Of a stretch of DNA of 64,000 nucleotides, positions 10,198 to 20,402 are shown in pieces. Each line of letters starts with the position of its first letter. The stretch's first letter is position 1. The position numbers were made by a program, and so were the translations under genes. A model generated the notes under the pieces. The model searched no databases. It was given only the letters and a program-made list of their open reading frames with translations, and was not told the origin of the DNA. Source of the stretch: an uncultured Colwellia sp. Lineage in GTDB: Bacteria > Pseudomonadota > Gammaproteobacteria > Enterobacterales > Alteromonadaceae. The stretch lies in assembly GCA_913049915.1 (NCBI GenBank), contig CAJWZC010000001.1:1-64000 (forward strand). The letters run 5' to 3'.

Positions 10198-10422
10198 TTA
10201 AGCGGCGGCTGTGCTATTACTACTGGTATTTCTTGCTTTATATAACGCCATATTTGCACGAGAAATTAAACTATCAAGGTCCTCATTGTGCCTTTGTGCA
10301 ACATAAAAACTATAGGCTATTTTAATATTATTTGGCCCAGCATTATTCAGTATCGATTCTCTGATTTTATCAGCAACATCAACTGCAGGCGATATTTTCG
10401 TATCAGGACATACTAATAAAAG
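10198..10422 (-). pseudogene. C-terminal remnant of a GGDEF (diguanylate cyclase) gene
   Basis: Not on the ORF track. The minus strand reads LLLVCPDTKISPAVDVADKI...NIKIAYSFYVAQRHNEDLDSLISRANMALYKARNTSSN followed by a stop. This matches the last third of a GGDEF domain (the F-LLVLPDT strand, the SIGVA strand and the L-RAD-ALYRAK helix). The GGDEF signature itself is missing and a stop codon lies just upstream, so this is a fragment of a lost cyclic-di-GMP gene. Confidence 0.8.
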
Positions 10423-10536
10423 CTAGATAACTTTTTAATTAATGGCTTATTAGACAGTAACTATTACTTCCCAGTTTGAAAGTAAGACGTTAAACTTTCC
10501 CCCTTTCAAGCACTATTAAATTCGTTTAAATTTTAT

Positions 10537-11490
10537 ATGCAAAATACTAAAATGACTAAATACTCCACAAAAACTATCAATAAGGTTAGTTATACGTTTA
10601 TCACTGAAGAAATAGACGATGCGTTAAACGAGGCTGTAGATGAAGTAACAACAAAAAAACAGCTCATACTGACAAGAAAAACAAGTAAAGATAGTATTAT
10701 TGTTGAACAACCTTTGCAGATCACTTTATCTTGGTTAGAGCAGGGTAAAGTAAAAAGAAAAGTCTTCACTATTACCATGCGTACTCCTGGGCATGATTAT
10801 TTTTTGATTATGGGCTTATTGCATAGTGAAGGGGTAATAAAACAACTTAAGGATGTTGAAACAATAAAATTAGAATCAGGAGAAGTTACTGGTGAAGGTA
10901 AATATAATGAATGGTTAATAAAATTTACTAACGGTTTTATCCCTGACTTATCCTCATTAGATCGATATATGGTGAGCTACTCTAGTTGTGGCCTTTGTGG
11001 CACAACATCATTAAAAACACTGCAGTTAAAAACTGATATAAATTTATCTTATCCTGAGCATAAAAATATACTTATGGCGCAATCAATACTATTGTTGTCC
11101 AGTAAAATGCGGAACGAGCAAGGCCTATTTGATCAAACGGGTGGTGTACATGGCGCAGCATTATTTGACCAACAATTAAATATACAGCAATTATATGAGG
11201 ATATTGGTCGTCATAACGCAGTAGATAAAGTTATTGGTGCATTACTAGCCTTAGATAAATCGCTCCAAAAAGCGCCTTTATGGATATTACTCGTTAGTGG
11301 TCGAATAAGTTTTGAAATAGTGCAGAAAACTATTATGGCAGGTATTAGTATATTGGTTGGCGTTGGAGCCCCTTCTGATCTGGCAATACAAGCGGCCAAG
11401 CAATTCGACTTAACCCTGATAGGCTTTGCAAGTAATAAAGGCTTTAATGTTTACCATGGTGATTGGCGCTTAACTAATGAGACTAAATAA
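10537..11490 (+). CDS. fdhD: Formate dehydrogenase accessory sulfurtransferase FdhD
   Basis: A 317-aa protein, slightly longer than usual. FdhD carries sulfur from the cysteine desulfurase to the molybdenum cofactor of formate dehydrogenase-type enzymes. The functional Cys pair is in the loop SSCGLCGTTSL. Other family blocks are MRTPGHDYFLIMGLLHSEG, QGLFDQTGGVHGAALF and EDIGRHNAVDKVIGA. It converges on a YdeP-type molybdopterin oxidoreductase 100 bp downstream, its likely client. The N-terminal 45 residues are variable and the exact start is not certain. Confidence 0.94.
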   Translation: MQNTKMTKYSTKTINKVSYTFITEEIDDALNEAVDEVTTKKQLILTRKTSKDSIIVEQPLQITLSWLEQGKVKRKVFTITMRTPGHDYFLIMGLLHSEGVIKQLKDVETIKLESGEVTGEGKYNEWLIKFTNGFIPDLSSLDRYMVSYSSCGLCGTTSLKTLQLKTDINLSYPEHKNILMAQSILLLSSKMRNEQGLFDQTGGVHGAALFDQQLNIQQLYEDIGRHNAVDKVIGALLALDKSLQKAPLWILLVSGRISFEIVQKTIMAGISILVGVGAPSDLAIQAAKQFDLTLIGFASNKGFNVYHGDWRLTNETK

Positions 11491-11589
11491 TAAGAACTAA
11501 GCCATAAATAAAAGAAACGTTGATTATCTTTTGATATATCCCCCAACCAATTGAATAAGTTATCTTAGGATAAGAACGTTGAATAGATA

Positions 11590-13905
11590 TTAAATCAAGG
11601 GTGGATTTTTAGCTTTACTGATAATTACCGCGACCGATTTAGAGGTTGGTGTATAAGAGCGATCACCATAGCTATCTAGTGGTACCAGAGGATTAGTTTC
11701 TGGGTAATACGCCGCTAGATTACTTCTTGGAATATCATAAAAGCAGAGTATAAAGTTATTTACTGTTCGATTTTTGTTATCAGACCAAATAGACGTGATG
11801 TCGACATAGTCTTCATTTTTAAAGCCTTGTTTCAAAGCGTCTTTTTTATTAATAAACAGCACGTTTCTCGCATTACTAATACCGCGGTATCTATCGTTCA
11901 TGCCATAGATAGTGGTATTGTATTGATCGTGAGAACGTAGTGATTGCAATGTATAAAGTGGCTGATTCTTGTTGTGAAGATCGTTTAGTTTATCTTCAGC
12001 TATGTTGATAATACTAGTAGGTAGACCATGGTCAGAAAACAACGCTTTTCCTTGCTGATTATTCCATTTAAGTTGTGCCGCACTATTACCGAGATAAAAA
12101 CCACCTGGTTGTTCAAGCTGTTGATTAAAATTGGTAAACCCTAAAATACTTTGTTCGATCAAATCACGAATTAGGTCATAATTTCCTTTTAACTGTTGCC
12201 ATTTAACAGTGGAGTTTTTCAGCGTTGCATCAGCGATGTCTGTAACAATGGCGGTTTCAGAGCGTAATAACGTTCCAAGAGGAACTACGCTGCCTTGCGA
12301 TGCATGCACCATGCTAAAAGTATCTTCGACGGTAATAAACTGTTCACCAGTATCTTGGTTATCTATTTCAGTACGGCCTAAACAGGGAAGTATAAGGGCG
12401 TCTTGACCAATACATAAATGACTACGGTTGAGCTTAGTACTTATTTGTACATTTAATTCGGTATTTTTTAATGCTTGATGGGTTTGTGTTGTATCTGGCG
12501 CGGCTTGCGCGATATTACCGCCTAAACAAATCAGTACCTTGCTAGTTTTCTCTAACAAAGCATTTAACGCATAATAAACGTTATGACCTTTTTCTTTAGG
12601 CAGAAGAGTATCAACGGCTAGCGACAGTTTATCAATAAAACCAGCCGTAGGTTTTTCATTGATACCCATAGTACGATTACCTTGCACATTTGAATGACCA
12701 CGAACAGGACACAAGCCAGCACCTTTTTTACCAATATTGCCAGACAACAACTGTAAATTAACAATTTCTTGAATGGTAGCGACTGAATGTTTATGTTGAG
12801 TGATACCCATTGCCCAGGTACAAATTACTTTGTCGGCATTTAAAAATACATCAGTTGCTTGCGACAATTGCTCAAACGATAACCCTGATTGTTGTTCGAT
12901 TTTTTTCCATGTAGTGTCATTAACTACTTGTTGATATTGCTCAAATTGCTGGCAATGTTGTTTGATAAAGTCATTGTCGATTATCGCAGGCTGACAATTT
13001 TTTATCTGCTCTTCGTTACGCGAGAATATAATCTTTACCATGCCACGAATGGCTGCCATATCACCGCCTAATTTAGGAGTGAAATAAGCATGACTGATAG
13101 TTGTTGCTTTGTTAGTAAGGAGTTCTATCGGATCTTGCGGGCTGGCAAAACGTTCGAGTGCAACTTCCTTTAAATTGTTGAAGCTCACTACTTTACAACC
13201 ATTTCGTGTGGCTTTACGCAGGGCATTCATCATCCTAGGGTGATTAGTTCCTGGATTTTGTCCAAAAACAAATATCGCATCAGCGTGATTAAAATCATCT
13301 AATATTACCGTACCTTTACCTATACCAATTGACTCATTTAATGCAACGCCACTTGCTTCGTGACACATGTTTGAGCAGTCAGGAAAGTTATTAGTACCGT
13401 AGAGTCGGCCAAATAGCTGATAAAGAAACGAGGCTTCATTACTAGCGCGACCAGATGTATAAAATTCTGCTTCGTCTGGAGAAGTTAAGCTTTTGAGTTT
13501 ATCGCCTATTAATTGATAGGCGTCTTGCCATTGAATAGGTTCATAATGGTCGGTTTTTTTATTGTATTTCATCGGCTCAATTAACCGGCCTTGATACTCT
13601 AACCAATAATCACTTTGTTTTTGTAATTGGCTAACACTGTGCTGCGCAAAAAAATTGCCACCTACTTTTTTACTGGTTGATTCCCAAGCAATGGCTTTGG
13701 CGCCATTTTCACAAAACTGTAGTAACTCTTCTTTTTCATCACCCCAAGCACAACCTGGACAATCAAAACCTTTGTCTTTATTTGCCTTTAATAAATTTTT
13801 GATATTATTTTGTGGTTGTTGGCTTTGGATTATGTGCTTTAAGGTTGAAGTTAATGACGAAAGGCCACCAGCTTTTTTAGGTTTTTTACTAAAATACTCA
13901 GACAC
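11590..13905 (-). CDS. FdhF/YdeP-type molybdopterin oxidoreductase
   Basis: A 771-aa cytoplasmic molybdopterin-dependent oxidoreductase of the YdeP family, related to formate dehydrogenase H. Evidence includes the N-terminal GFDCPGCAWGD, which is the family's cysteine motif, plus FYTSGRASNEASFLYQLFGR, FPDCSNMCHEASG (Mo-site region) and ICTWAMGITQHKHSV. A C-terminal molydopterin-dinucleotide binding domain (YGMNDRYRGI...GFKNEDYVDI) completes it. No Tat signal is visible, and no selenocysteine is evident. Substrate is unknown for this family; the E. coli homologue is linked to acid resistance. The neighbouring fdhD supports a sulfurated Mo cofactor. Confidence 0.92.
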   Translation of the reverse strand: MSEYFSKKPKKAGGLSSLTSTLKHIIQSQQPQNNIKNLLKANKDKGFDCPGCAWGDEKEELLQFCENGAKAIAWESTSKKVGGNFFAQHSVSQLQKQSDYWLEYQGRLIEPMKYNKKTDHYEPIQWQDAYQLIGDKLKSLTSPDEAEFYTSGRASNEASFLYQLFGRLYGTNNFPDCSNMCHEASGVALNESIGIGKGTVILDDFNHADAIFVFGQNPGTNHPRMMNALRKATRNGCKVVSFNNLKEVALERFASPQDPIELLTNKATTISHAYFTPKLGGDMAAIRGMVKIIFSRNEEQIKNCQPAIIDNDFIKQHCQQFEQYQQVVNDTTWKKIEQQSGLSFEQLSQATDVFLNADKVICTWAMGITQHKHSVATIQEIVNLQLLSGNIGKKGAGLCPVRGHSNVQGNRTMGINEKPTAGFIDKLSLAVDTLLPKEKGHNVYYALNALLEKTSKVLICLGGNIAQAAPDTTQTHQALKNTELNVQISTKLNRSHLCIGQDALILPCLGRTEIDNQDTGEQFITVEDTFSMVHASQGSVVPLGTLLRSETAIVTDIADATLKNSTVKWQQLKGNYDLIRDLIEQSILGFTNFNQQLEQPGGFYLGNSAAQLKWNNQQGKALFSDHGLPTSIINIAEDKLNDLHNKNQPLYTLQSLRSHDQYNTTIYGMNDRYRGISNARNVLFINKKDALKQGFKNEDYVDITSIWSDNKNRTVNNFILCFYDIPRSNLAAYYPETNPLVPLDSYGDRSYTPTSKSVAVIISKAKNPPLI

Positions 13906-14227
13906 GGAATATACCTTAAAATTATTTTACAGATAATTGTAAATTTCAACGACTATTATTATTTCAATTATATACGCAGGGGGAGTTCAGACGCTAGTAT
14001 TTCAAATTTTGGTGTATGATTAGTCCTGTTAGAATTAATATTTATGTGCTGAAATTAATACGGTTACGTTACGGCTAAAACTCGCTAGCTAATTTCCATA
14101 AATATCCTAGAACTTTAGTTAAAATCAGATAGTTTTTAGTGATGTATAGTTGATTATTTGCTAAAGCTTGTCTACTAACGTTGAATTAAAGTAGGCTAAA
14201 ATGAGTAAATAAATGAGCAAAGTAATG
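13906..14227. other. Intergenic region without a gene
   Basis: About 320 bp between the YdeP-type gene's start and the end of the 2OG oxygenase gene. I see no ORF, RNA gene or strong hairpin. It should hold the promoter of the oxidoreductase. Confidence 0.5.
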
Positions 14228-14962
14228 CTATTTCTTGCCATATAACTGCTCAGCCTTGTTATACATTAACCATGAAGTCACTACATATTTCTCATCAGAC
14301 AAAGGAATATGACCTTTGTGGGTATGAGTGAAACCAGCAGGAAAAATAATTAACGAGCCTTTTTTAGGTTTCATCTTTATACCCTGATAATGAAATTCAG
14401 TTTCACCACCTTCTTCAACATCATTTAAGTAGTATAAAAAGGCTAGTACTCTGTGTAAGGGTTTATTATGTGGTAGTTGTGGATAAATTTCAGAGTGCCA
14501 GTAATGATAACCACCAACGCCTTGTTCATATTGTTGAACGGTAAAATTGTCATAACAAAAAACGTACTGAATCAGTTGGTCCAAATAAGCAGTACCTAAA
14601 CGGTCAAAGTTTTCTTTAGTTACTGATACCGGCAAACCTGTTCCTGGGTCTGTTACTGTCGGATTTAATGCTGAAATTAACGCCATATAATGCTCAGTTA
14701 AATAAGCTTTTACATGGGGGTAGCTGGCATTGATAAGCTCAAGTTGCGAGGCTTGCCAGTCTTTGTCGGCCATAGTGACATCATGACTATCTTTTAAGTC
14801 GGTATTCACTCCACTACCTACACTACCTTTAACTATTTTGTCACTTTTTTGATGACCTTGTATTAGTTTGTCACAAAGTTCATCAGGCAAAGCGTTATCA
14901 AAAACTCCTATAAATTGGCTCATTAATTGTTCCAGTAATTTATCATCTATTGAATATGACAT
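14228..14962 (-). CDS. 2-oxoglutarate/Fe(II)-dependent oxygenase (prolyl 4-hydroxylase-like)
   Basis: A 244-aa protein with the double-stranded beta-helix pattern of Fe(II)/2OG oxygenases. The metal ligands are H156 and E158 in YHYWHSE and a distal histidine in FTHTHKGH (H213 or H215). K225 is the probable 2-oxoglutarate anchor. Conserved framing segments are AFLYYLNDVEEGGETEFHYQGIKMKPKKGSLIIFPAGFTH. The carboxylate ligand is Glu rather than the usual Asp. It is probably a hydroxylase of an unknown protein or small molecule. It is divergent from the subtilase gene and shares a promoter region containing three tandem 26-bp repeats. Confidence 0.88.
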   Translation of the reverse strand: MSYSIDDKLLEQLMSQFIGVFDNALPDELCDKLIQGHQKSDKIVKGSVGSGVNTDLKDSHDVTMADKDWQASQLELINASYPHVKAYLTEHYMALISALNPTVTDPGTGLPVSVTKENFDRLGTAYLDQLIQYVFCYDNFTVQQYEQGVGGYHYWHSEIYPQLPHNKPLHRVLAFLYYLNDVEEGGETEFHYQGIKMKPKKGSLIIFPAGFTHTHKGHIPLSDEKYVVTSWLMYNKAEQLYGKK

Positions 14963-14999
14963 TTTTAGAGGGAATTTTCACTACTATTGATACTCGTTT

Positions 15000-15077
15000 G
15001 TAAATTTTATGTGACAAATTCGTCTGTAAACTTTGTTTAACAATTTCTATTGTAAATATTATGTGACAAAATTGTAA
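15000..15077. promoter_or_regulatory. Three tandem 26-bp repeats in the oxygenase/subtilase promoter region
   Basis: Copies start at 15000, 15026 and 15052 with an exact 26-bp period: GTAAATTTTATGTGACAAATT, GTAAACTTTGTTTAACAATTT and GTAAATATTATGTGACAAAATT. Copies 1 and 3 are nearly identical and the middle one is diverged. The element lies between divergent starts (14962 and 15159). The arrangement resembles an array of binding sites for one regulator. The factor is unknown. Confidence 0.6.
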
Positions 15078-15158
15078 TAAATACGATTTTAGTGCTATGT
15101 TGGAATTGCTTTGATGAAAATTAAAATAAATAATAATAATTAACGACTAGGAAAAAAT

Positions 15159-17513
15159 ATGTCAAATAATAAACGATTCAAATTACTGATCAATAAGACC
15201 ACAATAATAACAACAGTAAGTGTTTTGTCACTTTCTATCTCAACGGCACTTTATGCAGCGCAACCAGTAGGTGTACAAAATACAGATAACTTATTGTCTT
15301 CCGTTGAGAGTTCTACTTTACCAAAACGCTTTATTGTTAAATACAAGCAAGCAGGTAATAGTCAGGCGCTGATGAGTAATGTTCCAAGTATCAGTAATTT
15401 TTCTAGCCCTCAGGCTAATCTTCGTCTTGCAGCAGTGAGAAGGAAGTTAAAGAGTCTAGGTACTAAAAATAAAGCTGAATATCCAGAAATGAATATGATC
15501 AGTGCGGAATTATCGGAAGTAGATGCAATGAGTCTAATAACCGATGAAAACGTTGAATACGTAGAAGAAGATTTACAGCGTCGCTTTATGGCACAAAGCG
15601 TACCTTATGGTATTGGTATGGTTCAGGCCGACCAAGTTGATGACAGTGTTGCATCAGCTAATTCTGGTGGTAAGAAAGTTTGTATCATTGATTCAGGTTT
15701 AGACTTACCCCACGAAGATATGGGCGCACAAGGTGGTACTATCAATGGTACTAGTGATAGCGGAACTGGAAATTGGTTTGATCAAGGTGGACCACACGGT
15801 ACTCACGTTGCGGGTACTATTGCAGCGCTAAATAATGGTATTGGTGTTCGAGGCGTTATTGGTACTGATCCTAATTTACATATTGTGAAAGTATTTAATC
15901 AAGCTGGATGGGGCTATTCTTCTGATTTAGTAAGTGCTATTAACAAGTGTGTAAGTAATGGCTCCGATGTTATTAATATGAGTTTAGGTGGTACTGGTTC
16001 AAGTACTAGTGAGAAAAATGGTATTCAAGCCGCTTATGATGCCGGTATATTACTGATTGCTGCAGCCGGTAACGATGGAGTGGTAACTAATACCACAGAT
16101 ATAGAAAGCTTCCCAGCATCATATGATTCAGTAATGTCAGTAGCTGCTATTGATATCGATAAGGTATTAGCTGATTTTTCACAAAAAAATAGTCAAGTTG
16201 AAATATCAGGCCCAGGTGTTGATGTTTATTCTACTTATCCTGAGGGATTAGGCTCAGTAGTTGAAGTATCCGTTTCTGGTCTTAGTTACACTGCGAATGC
16301 GATGGAAAACCAAGGTAGTGCAACGGGCTTATTGTATAATTTTGCTACCGGTGAAGCTATAGATTCAGGTGCTAGTGGCAATGTTTGTTTAATCGAACGT
16401 GGGAATATTTCCTTCTATGATAAAGTGAAAGCTTGTCAAGACAGCGGTGGTGTTGGCGCTATTCTTTATAATAATGTCGCGGGCAGTTTTGGTGGTACTT
16501 TAGGTGATACTAACGTAACCAGTATTCCTAGTGTAACTGTATCTGATACTGATGGCGCCACCATGTTAGCTAATATCGGTTTAAGTGCTACGGTAAATAT
16601 TGGCGCGGGTAACTATGGTAAAATGAGTGGAACTTCAATGGCATCACCTCATGTAGCCGGTGTTGCCGCGCTTGTGTGGAGCCATCATCCAACCTGTACT
16701 AACGTCGAGATCCGTAACGTACTTAACGTAAGTGCACAAGATCTTGGTGCACCAGGCCGCGATGTTAAATTTGGTCACGGCTTAGCGCAAACTAAAGATG
16801 CGATTAATTACATAACTACTAATGGTTGTGACGGAAGTGGCTCAGGTGGCGATGGTACAACACCAGATGATACAGTGCTTAAAAATGGAGTCTTAAAATC
16901 TGATTTAACTGCTTCTACAGGTAATGACTTAGTTTTTACTATGGAAGTTCCTGCTGGCGCAACGGATATTAATATTGCTACTACAGGTGGTAGTGGTGAT
17001 GCTGATCTGTATGTTAAGTTTGGCGCTGAGCCAACTGACGGTGTTTACGATTGTCGTCCATACAAAGCAGGTAATGTTGAATCATGTGCAAGCACACAAG
17101 AAGGTGGCATTTATTACGTAAGACTTAAAGCTTATAGTGATTTTTCAGATGTTACTTTAACGGGTAGCTATACAGAGTCTAGTAATGGCGGTGGTGGTGC
17201 TGTTAATCCAATTGATAGTACTGTAAATAACGTAATGGTTGCTAGAAGATCTTGGACTCGTTATACACTTGATTTAGCTGAGGGTTATGCTGACTTGTCA
17301 GTTACTTTATCAGGCGGTAGTGGTGATGCAGATTTATATGTAACGCAAGGTAAGCAATCAACAACGTCTATTTATGACTGTCGTCCTTATAAAAATGGTA
17401 ACAATGAGACCTGTAACTTTACCAACCCAGCTAAAGGTCTTTGGTATGTTGATATTTACGGTTATTCAGCAGCATCAGGTATAACGCTTAACTTGAAAGC
17501 TACACCTCAGTAA
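15159..17513 (+). CDS. Secreted subtilisin-like serine protease (S8) with PA and two PPC domains
   Basis: A 784-aa exported protease. A long signal peptide (about 1-33, ending ALYAA) is followed by an inhibitor I9 prodomain (about 55-140). The catalytic triad is D178 (CIIDSGLD), H213 (HGTHVAGT) and S493 (GTSMASPHVAG). A protease-associated (PA) domain is inserted between His and Ser (about 360-480). Two C-terminal pre-peptidase (PPC) domains share the GGSGDADLYV motif; such domains are often removed on maturation and may help substrate binding. Cysteine pairs fit extracellular disulfides. The AGGA Shine-Dalgarno element is well placed, and a terminator follows. Probably a nutrient-scavenging exoprotease. 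Confidence 0.95.
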   Translation: MSNNKRFKLLINKTTIITTVSVLSLSISTALYAAQPVGVQNTDNLLSSVESSTLPKRFIVKYKQAGNSQALMSNVPSISNFSSPQANLRLAAVRRKLKSLGTKNKAEYPEMNMISAELSEVDAMSLITDENVEYVEEDLQRRFMAQSVPYGIGMVQADQVDDSVASANSGGKKVCIIDSGLDLPHEDMGAQGGTINGTSDSGTGNWFDQGGPHGTHVAGTIAALNNGIGVRGVIGTDPNLHIVKVFNQAGWGYSSDLVSAINKCVSNGSDVINMSLGGTGSSTSEKNGIQAAYDAGILLIAAAGNDGVVTNTTDIESFPASYDSVMSVAAIDIDKVLADFSQKNSQVEISGPGVDVYSTYPEGLGSVVEVSVSGLSYTANAMENQGSATGLLYNFATGEAIDSGASGNVCLIERGNISFYDKVKACQDSGGVGAILYNNVAGSFGGTLGDTNVTSIPSVTVSDTDGATMLANIGLSATVNIGAGNYGKMSGTSMASPHVAGVAALVWSHHPTCTNVEIRNVLNVSAQDLGAPGRDVKFGHGLAQTKDAINYITTNGCDGSGSGGDGTTPDDTVLKNGVLKSDLTASTGNDLVFTMEVPAGATDINIATTGGSGDADLYVKFGAEPTDGVYDCRPYKAGNVESCASTQEGGIYYVRLKAYSDFSDVTLTGSYTESSNGGGGAVNPIDSTVNNVMVARRSWTRYTLDLAEGYADLSVTLSGGSGDADLYVTQGKQSTTSIYDCRPYKNGNNETCNFTNPAKGLWYVDIYGYSAASGITLNLKATPQ

Positions 17514-17554
17514 GGGTAAATAGCTTACTCAAGTAAGCTTGAAAGTAAACTTTT

Positions 17555-17584
17555 AAAAGGGTAACGAAAGTTACTCTTTTTTTA
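17555..17584 (+). terminator. Intrinsic terminator of the subtilase gene
   Basis: Stem AAAAGGGTAAC / GTTACTCTTTT with a GAAA loop and one G-T pair, followed by a T run, about 40 bp after the subtilase stop. Confidence 0.8.
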
Positions 17585-17738
17585 TTGCTTATCGACACTA
17601 GTCTGATACGGCTATTCTTATATTTGTAAGCAATCTAATGTTAATTACAGTCTTATCTGCTGCTTAAATAAAGTATTCTTAAATATTAATACAGAACATT
17701 TAAGCTAAAAAAAATGGGTTGAATAATCGGTAGAACCT

Positions 17739-17776
17739 AAATAAAGGCTTCTAAGTTTACTTAGACGCCTTTATTT
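17739..17776. terminator. Large symmetrical hairpin
   Basis: An 18-bp stem with one mismatch, AAATAAAGGCTTCTAAGT / ACTTAGACGCCTTTATTT, with essentially no loop. A-rich and T-rich flanks on the two sides would allow termination in both directions. It sits between the subtilase terminator and the dead IS4-type element. Confidence 0.55.
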
Positions 17777-17827
17777 TATATAAGTATCGCAAGTACTATA
17801 TATCTTAATAAATGGAAATCTAATCAA

Positions 17828-18989
17828 GTTGAAACACTTGCCAACCTTTTATCGCTAGAGCTTATCCATAAAGCCCATGCGTTAATGGATATGGTGACTT
17901 TTAGAAAAGGTAAGTTAACCTTAGAATCGATAGTGTCGTTACTTGTCGATATGGCTATCTACAAAGACAAATCAATGGCTGATATTGTTCACCAACTCTA
18001 TATTGTTGACCAAACAGGTAAAGCTTTTATTGTGTCAATTGCTTTAACACAAGGTAGAAAAATTTAGGTAAAGTGGTAATGAAAGTCTTATTTCAATGTA
18101 TTCAAGCATAGAGGTTTGAGCAAGCCAACTTACTACAAAATCAACCAGCCTTATCATATTGAGTGTCGATAGTTTTGTTTAGAGAGCCCCTGACTGTGAT
18201 GCTAATAATGAAGCACGACTGTACCCAAAAAACACAGTCTCTTCAAGTACGCATGGTGTGCCAAGACCTTATTACCGCCAGTGCCTTTGATGATTACGCG
18301 GTAAATGAAATGATCTTGGTAGAAAAGCTCATCGATATTTCACCTGACAATAGCTGGACAGTATTCGACAAAGCTTCATTCGCTTGGATTGCTACACCAA
18401 TGGTAATTAACAGGGACAGAGGACCACTGGCTTATTCTACTAAAATAATGTGCAGTATGAAGAAATCCCTAAGCTTGGACGTAATGACAAGTTGGTACGA
18501 TTATCCAGTAACCCTCATATTACAAAGCTATGGTCTACCTTACCTGATACAATCGTTGTACGCTTATTTTCATATGAAATCAAAGGGAAACAATACGATA
18601 TACTTACCTCAATAGTTGACCTAATGTATTTTCCATCGCGTGATATAGCGGATTTATACGGGTATCGCTAGGAAATAGAGCTTAGTTATCGAGAGTAAAA
18701 GCAAGATATGCTCGCCAACCAATTAACACTCAGGAGTCGGTTAGGAGAGTTAATGAAACAAGAATTATGGGGAATATTGCTAAGCTATAATATGTTCCAT
18801 TCTCAAATGATAAAAATATGTCGGACGTTAAAAGGAAATTATTTACCTGATCAGCTAAGTTTTAATGAGATATTAGCACACTTAAGGTGACTACCTGTTG
18901 CTTTGCCGTACGTTATACTTAGAGCAGTAGCTATACAATTAAAGGATTTTTGTAATATGGCGAAAGCCTTATTTTATCGCCCTGGCTAG
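17828..18989 (+). pseudogene. Broken IS4-family transposase
   Basis: Four short ORFs on the track are pieces of one transposase. VETLANLLSLELIHKAHALMD...ALTQGRK is the N-terminal domain. VRMVCQDLITASAFDDYAVNEMILVEKLIDI comes next, then YEEIPKLGRNDKLVRL...YDILTSIVDLMYFPSRDIADLYGYR. The last part is EIELSYRE-KQDMLANQLTLRSR, with a TAG where Trp is expected in the YREK region motif. The YREK signature and the order of pieces fit IS4. The pieces lie in three frames with several stops. I could not define terminal inverted repeats. Confidence 0.85.
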
Positions 18990-19042
18990 TAATAAAATTT
19001 CCTCGATAAGTTAAATTTAGACCAAAACGATATGCTAGAAAT

Positions 19043-19075
19043 AAAAATGCCGCTCACCTTAAGTGAACGGCATTT
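19043..19075 (-). terminator. Intrinsic terminator of gapA
   Basis: On the minus strand AAATGCCGTTCAC TTAA GGTGAGCGGCATTTTTAT forms a GC-containing stem followed by T residues, about 70 bp past the gapA stop codon. Confidence 0.8.
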
Positions 19076-19142
19076 AGGTCATTGACCTAGTTTTATTGTT
19101 TTTATAATAATTTATTATTTAACTGTAGCAGATAATATATAT

Positions 19143-20195
<1,053 letters not shown>

Positions 20196-20402
20196 TTAAT
20201 ACAAGCTAAAGATACCTTTTATGACTAAAGATTTCATTATTTATGTTTTATTTTGACTTAATTACTAAACTTTATACTTCTAGTATAATTTTTTTTGCAT
20301 TTTGTATAATACTTTATAAATAGCATGGTAGAATGCGCGAAATTATCAATAATAGTCGACTGACTGAGACTATTGTTCTTATCTGACATAGGATAAATAT
20401 TT

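Noticed and set aside
13655-13936. 93-aa + strand ORF opposite the YdeP-type gene
   Set aside because: Antisense of a well supported coding region, no ribosome binding site.
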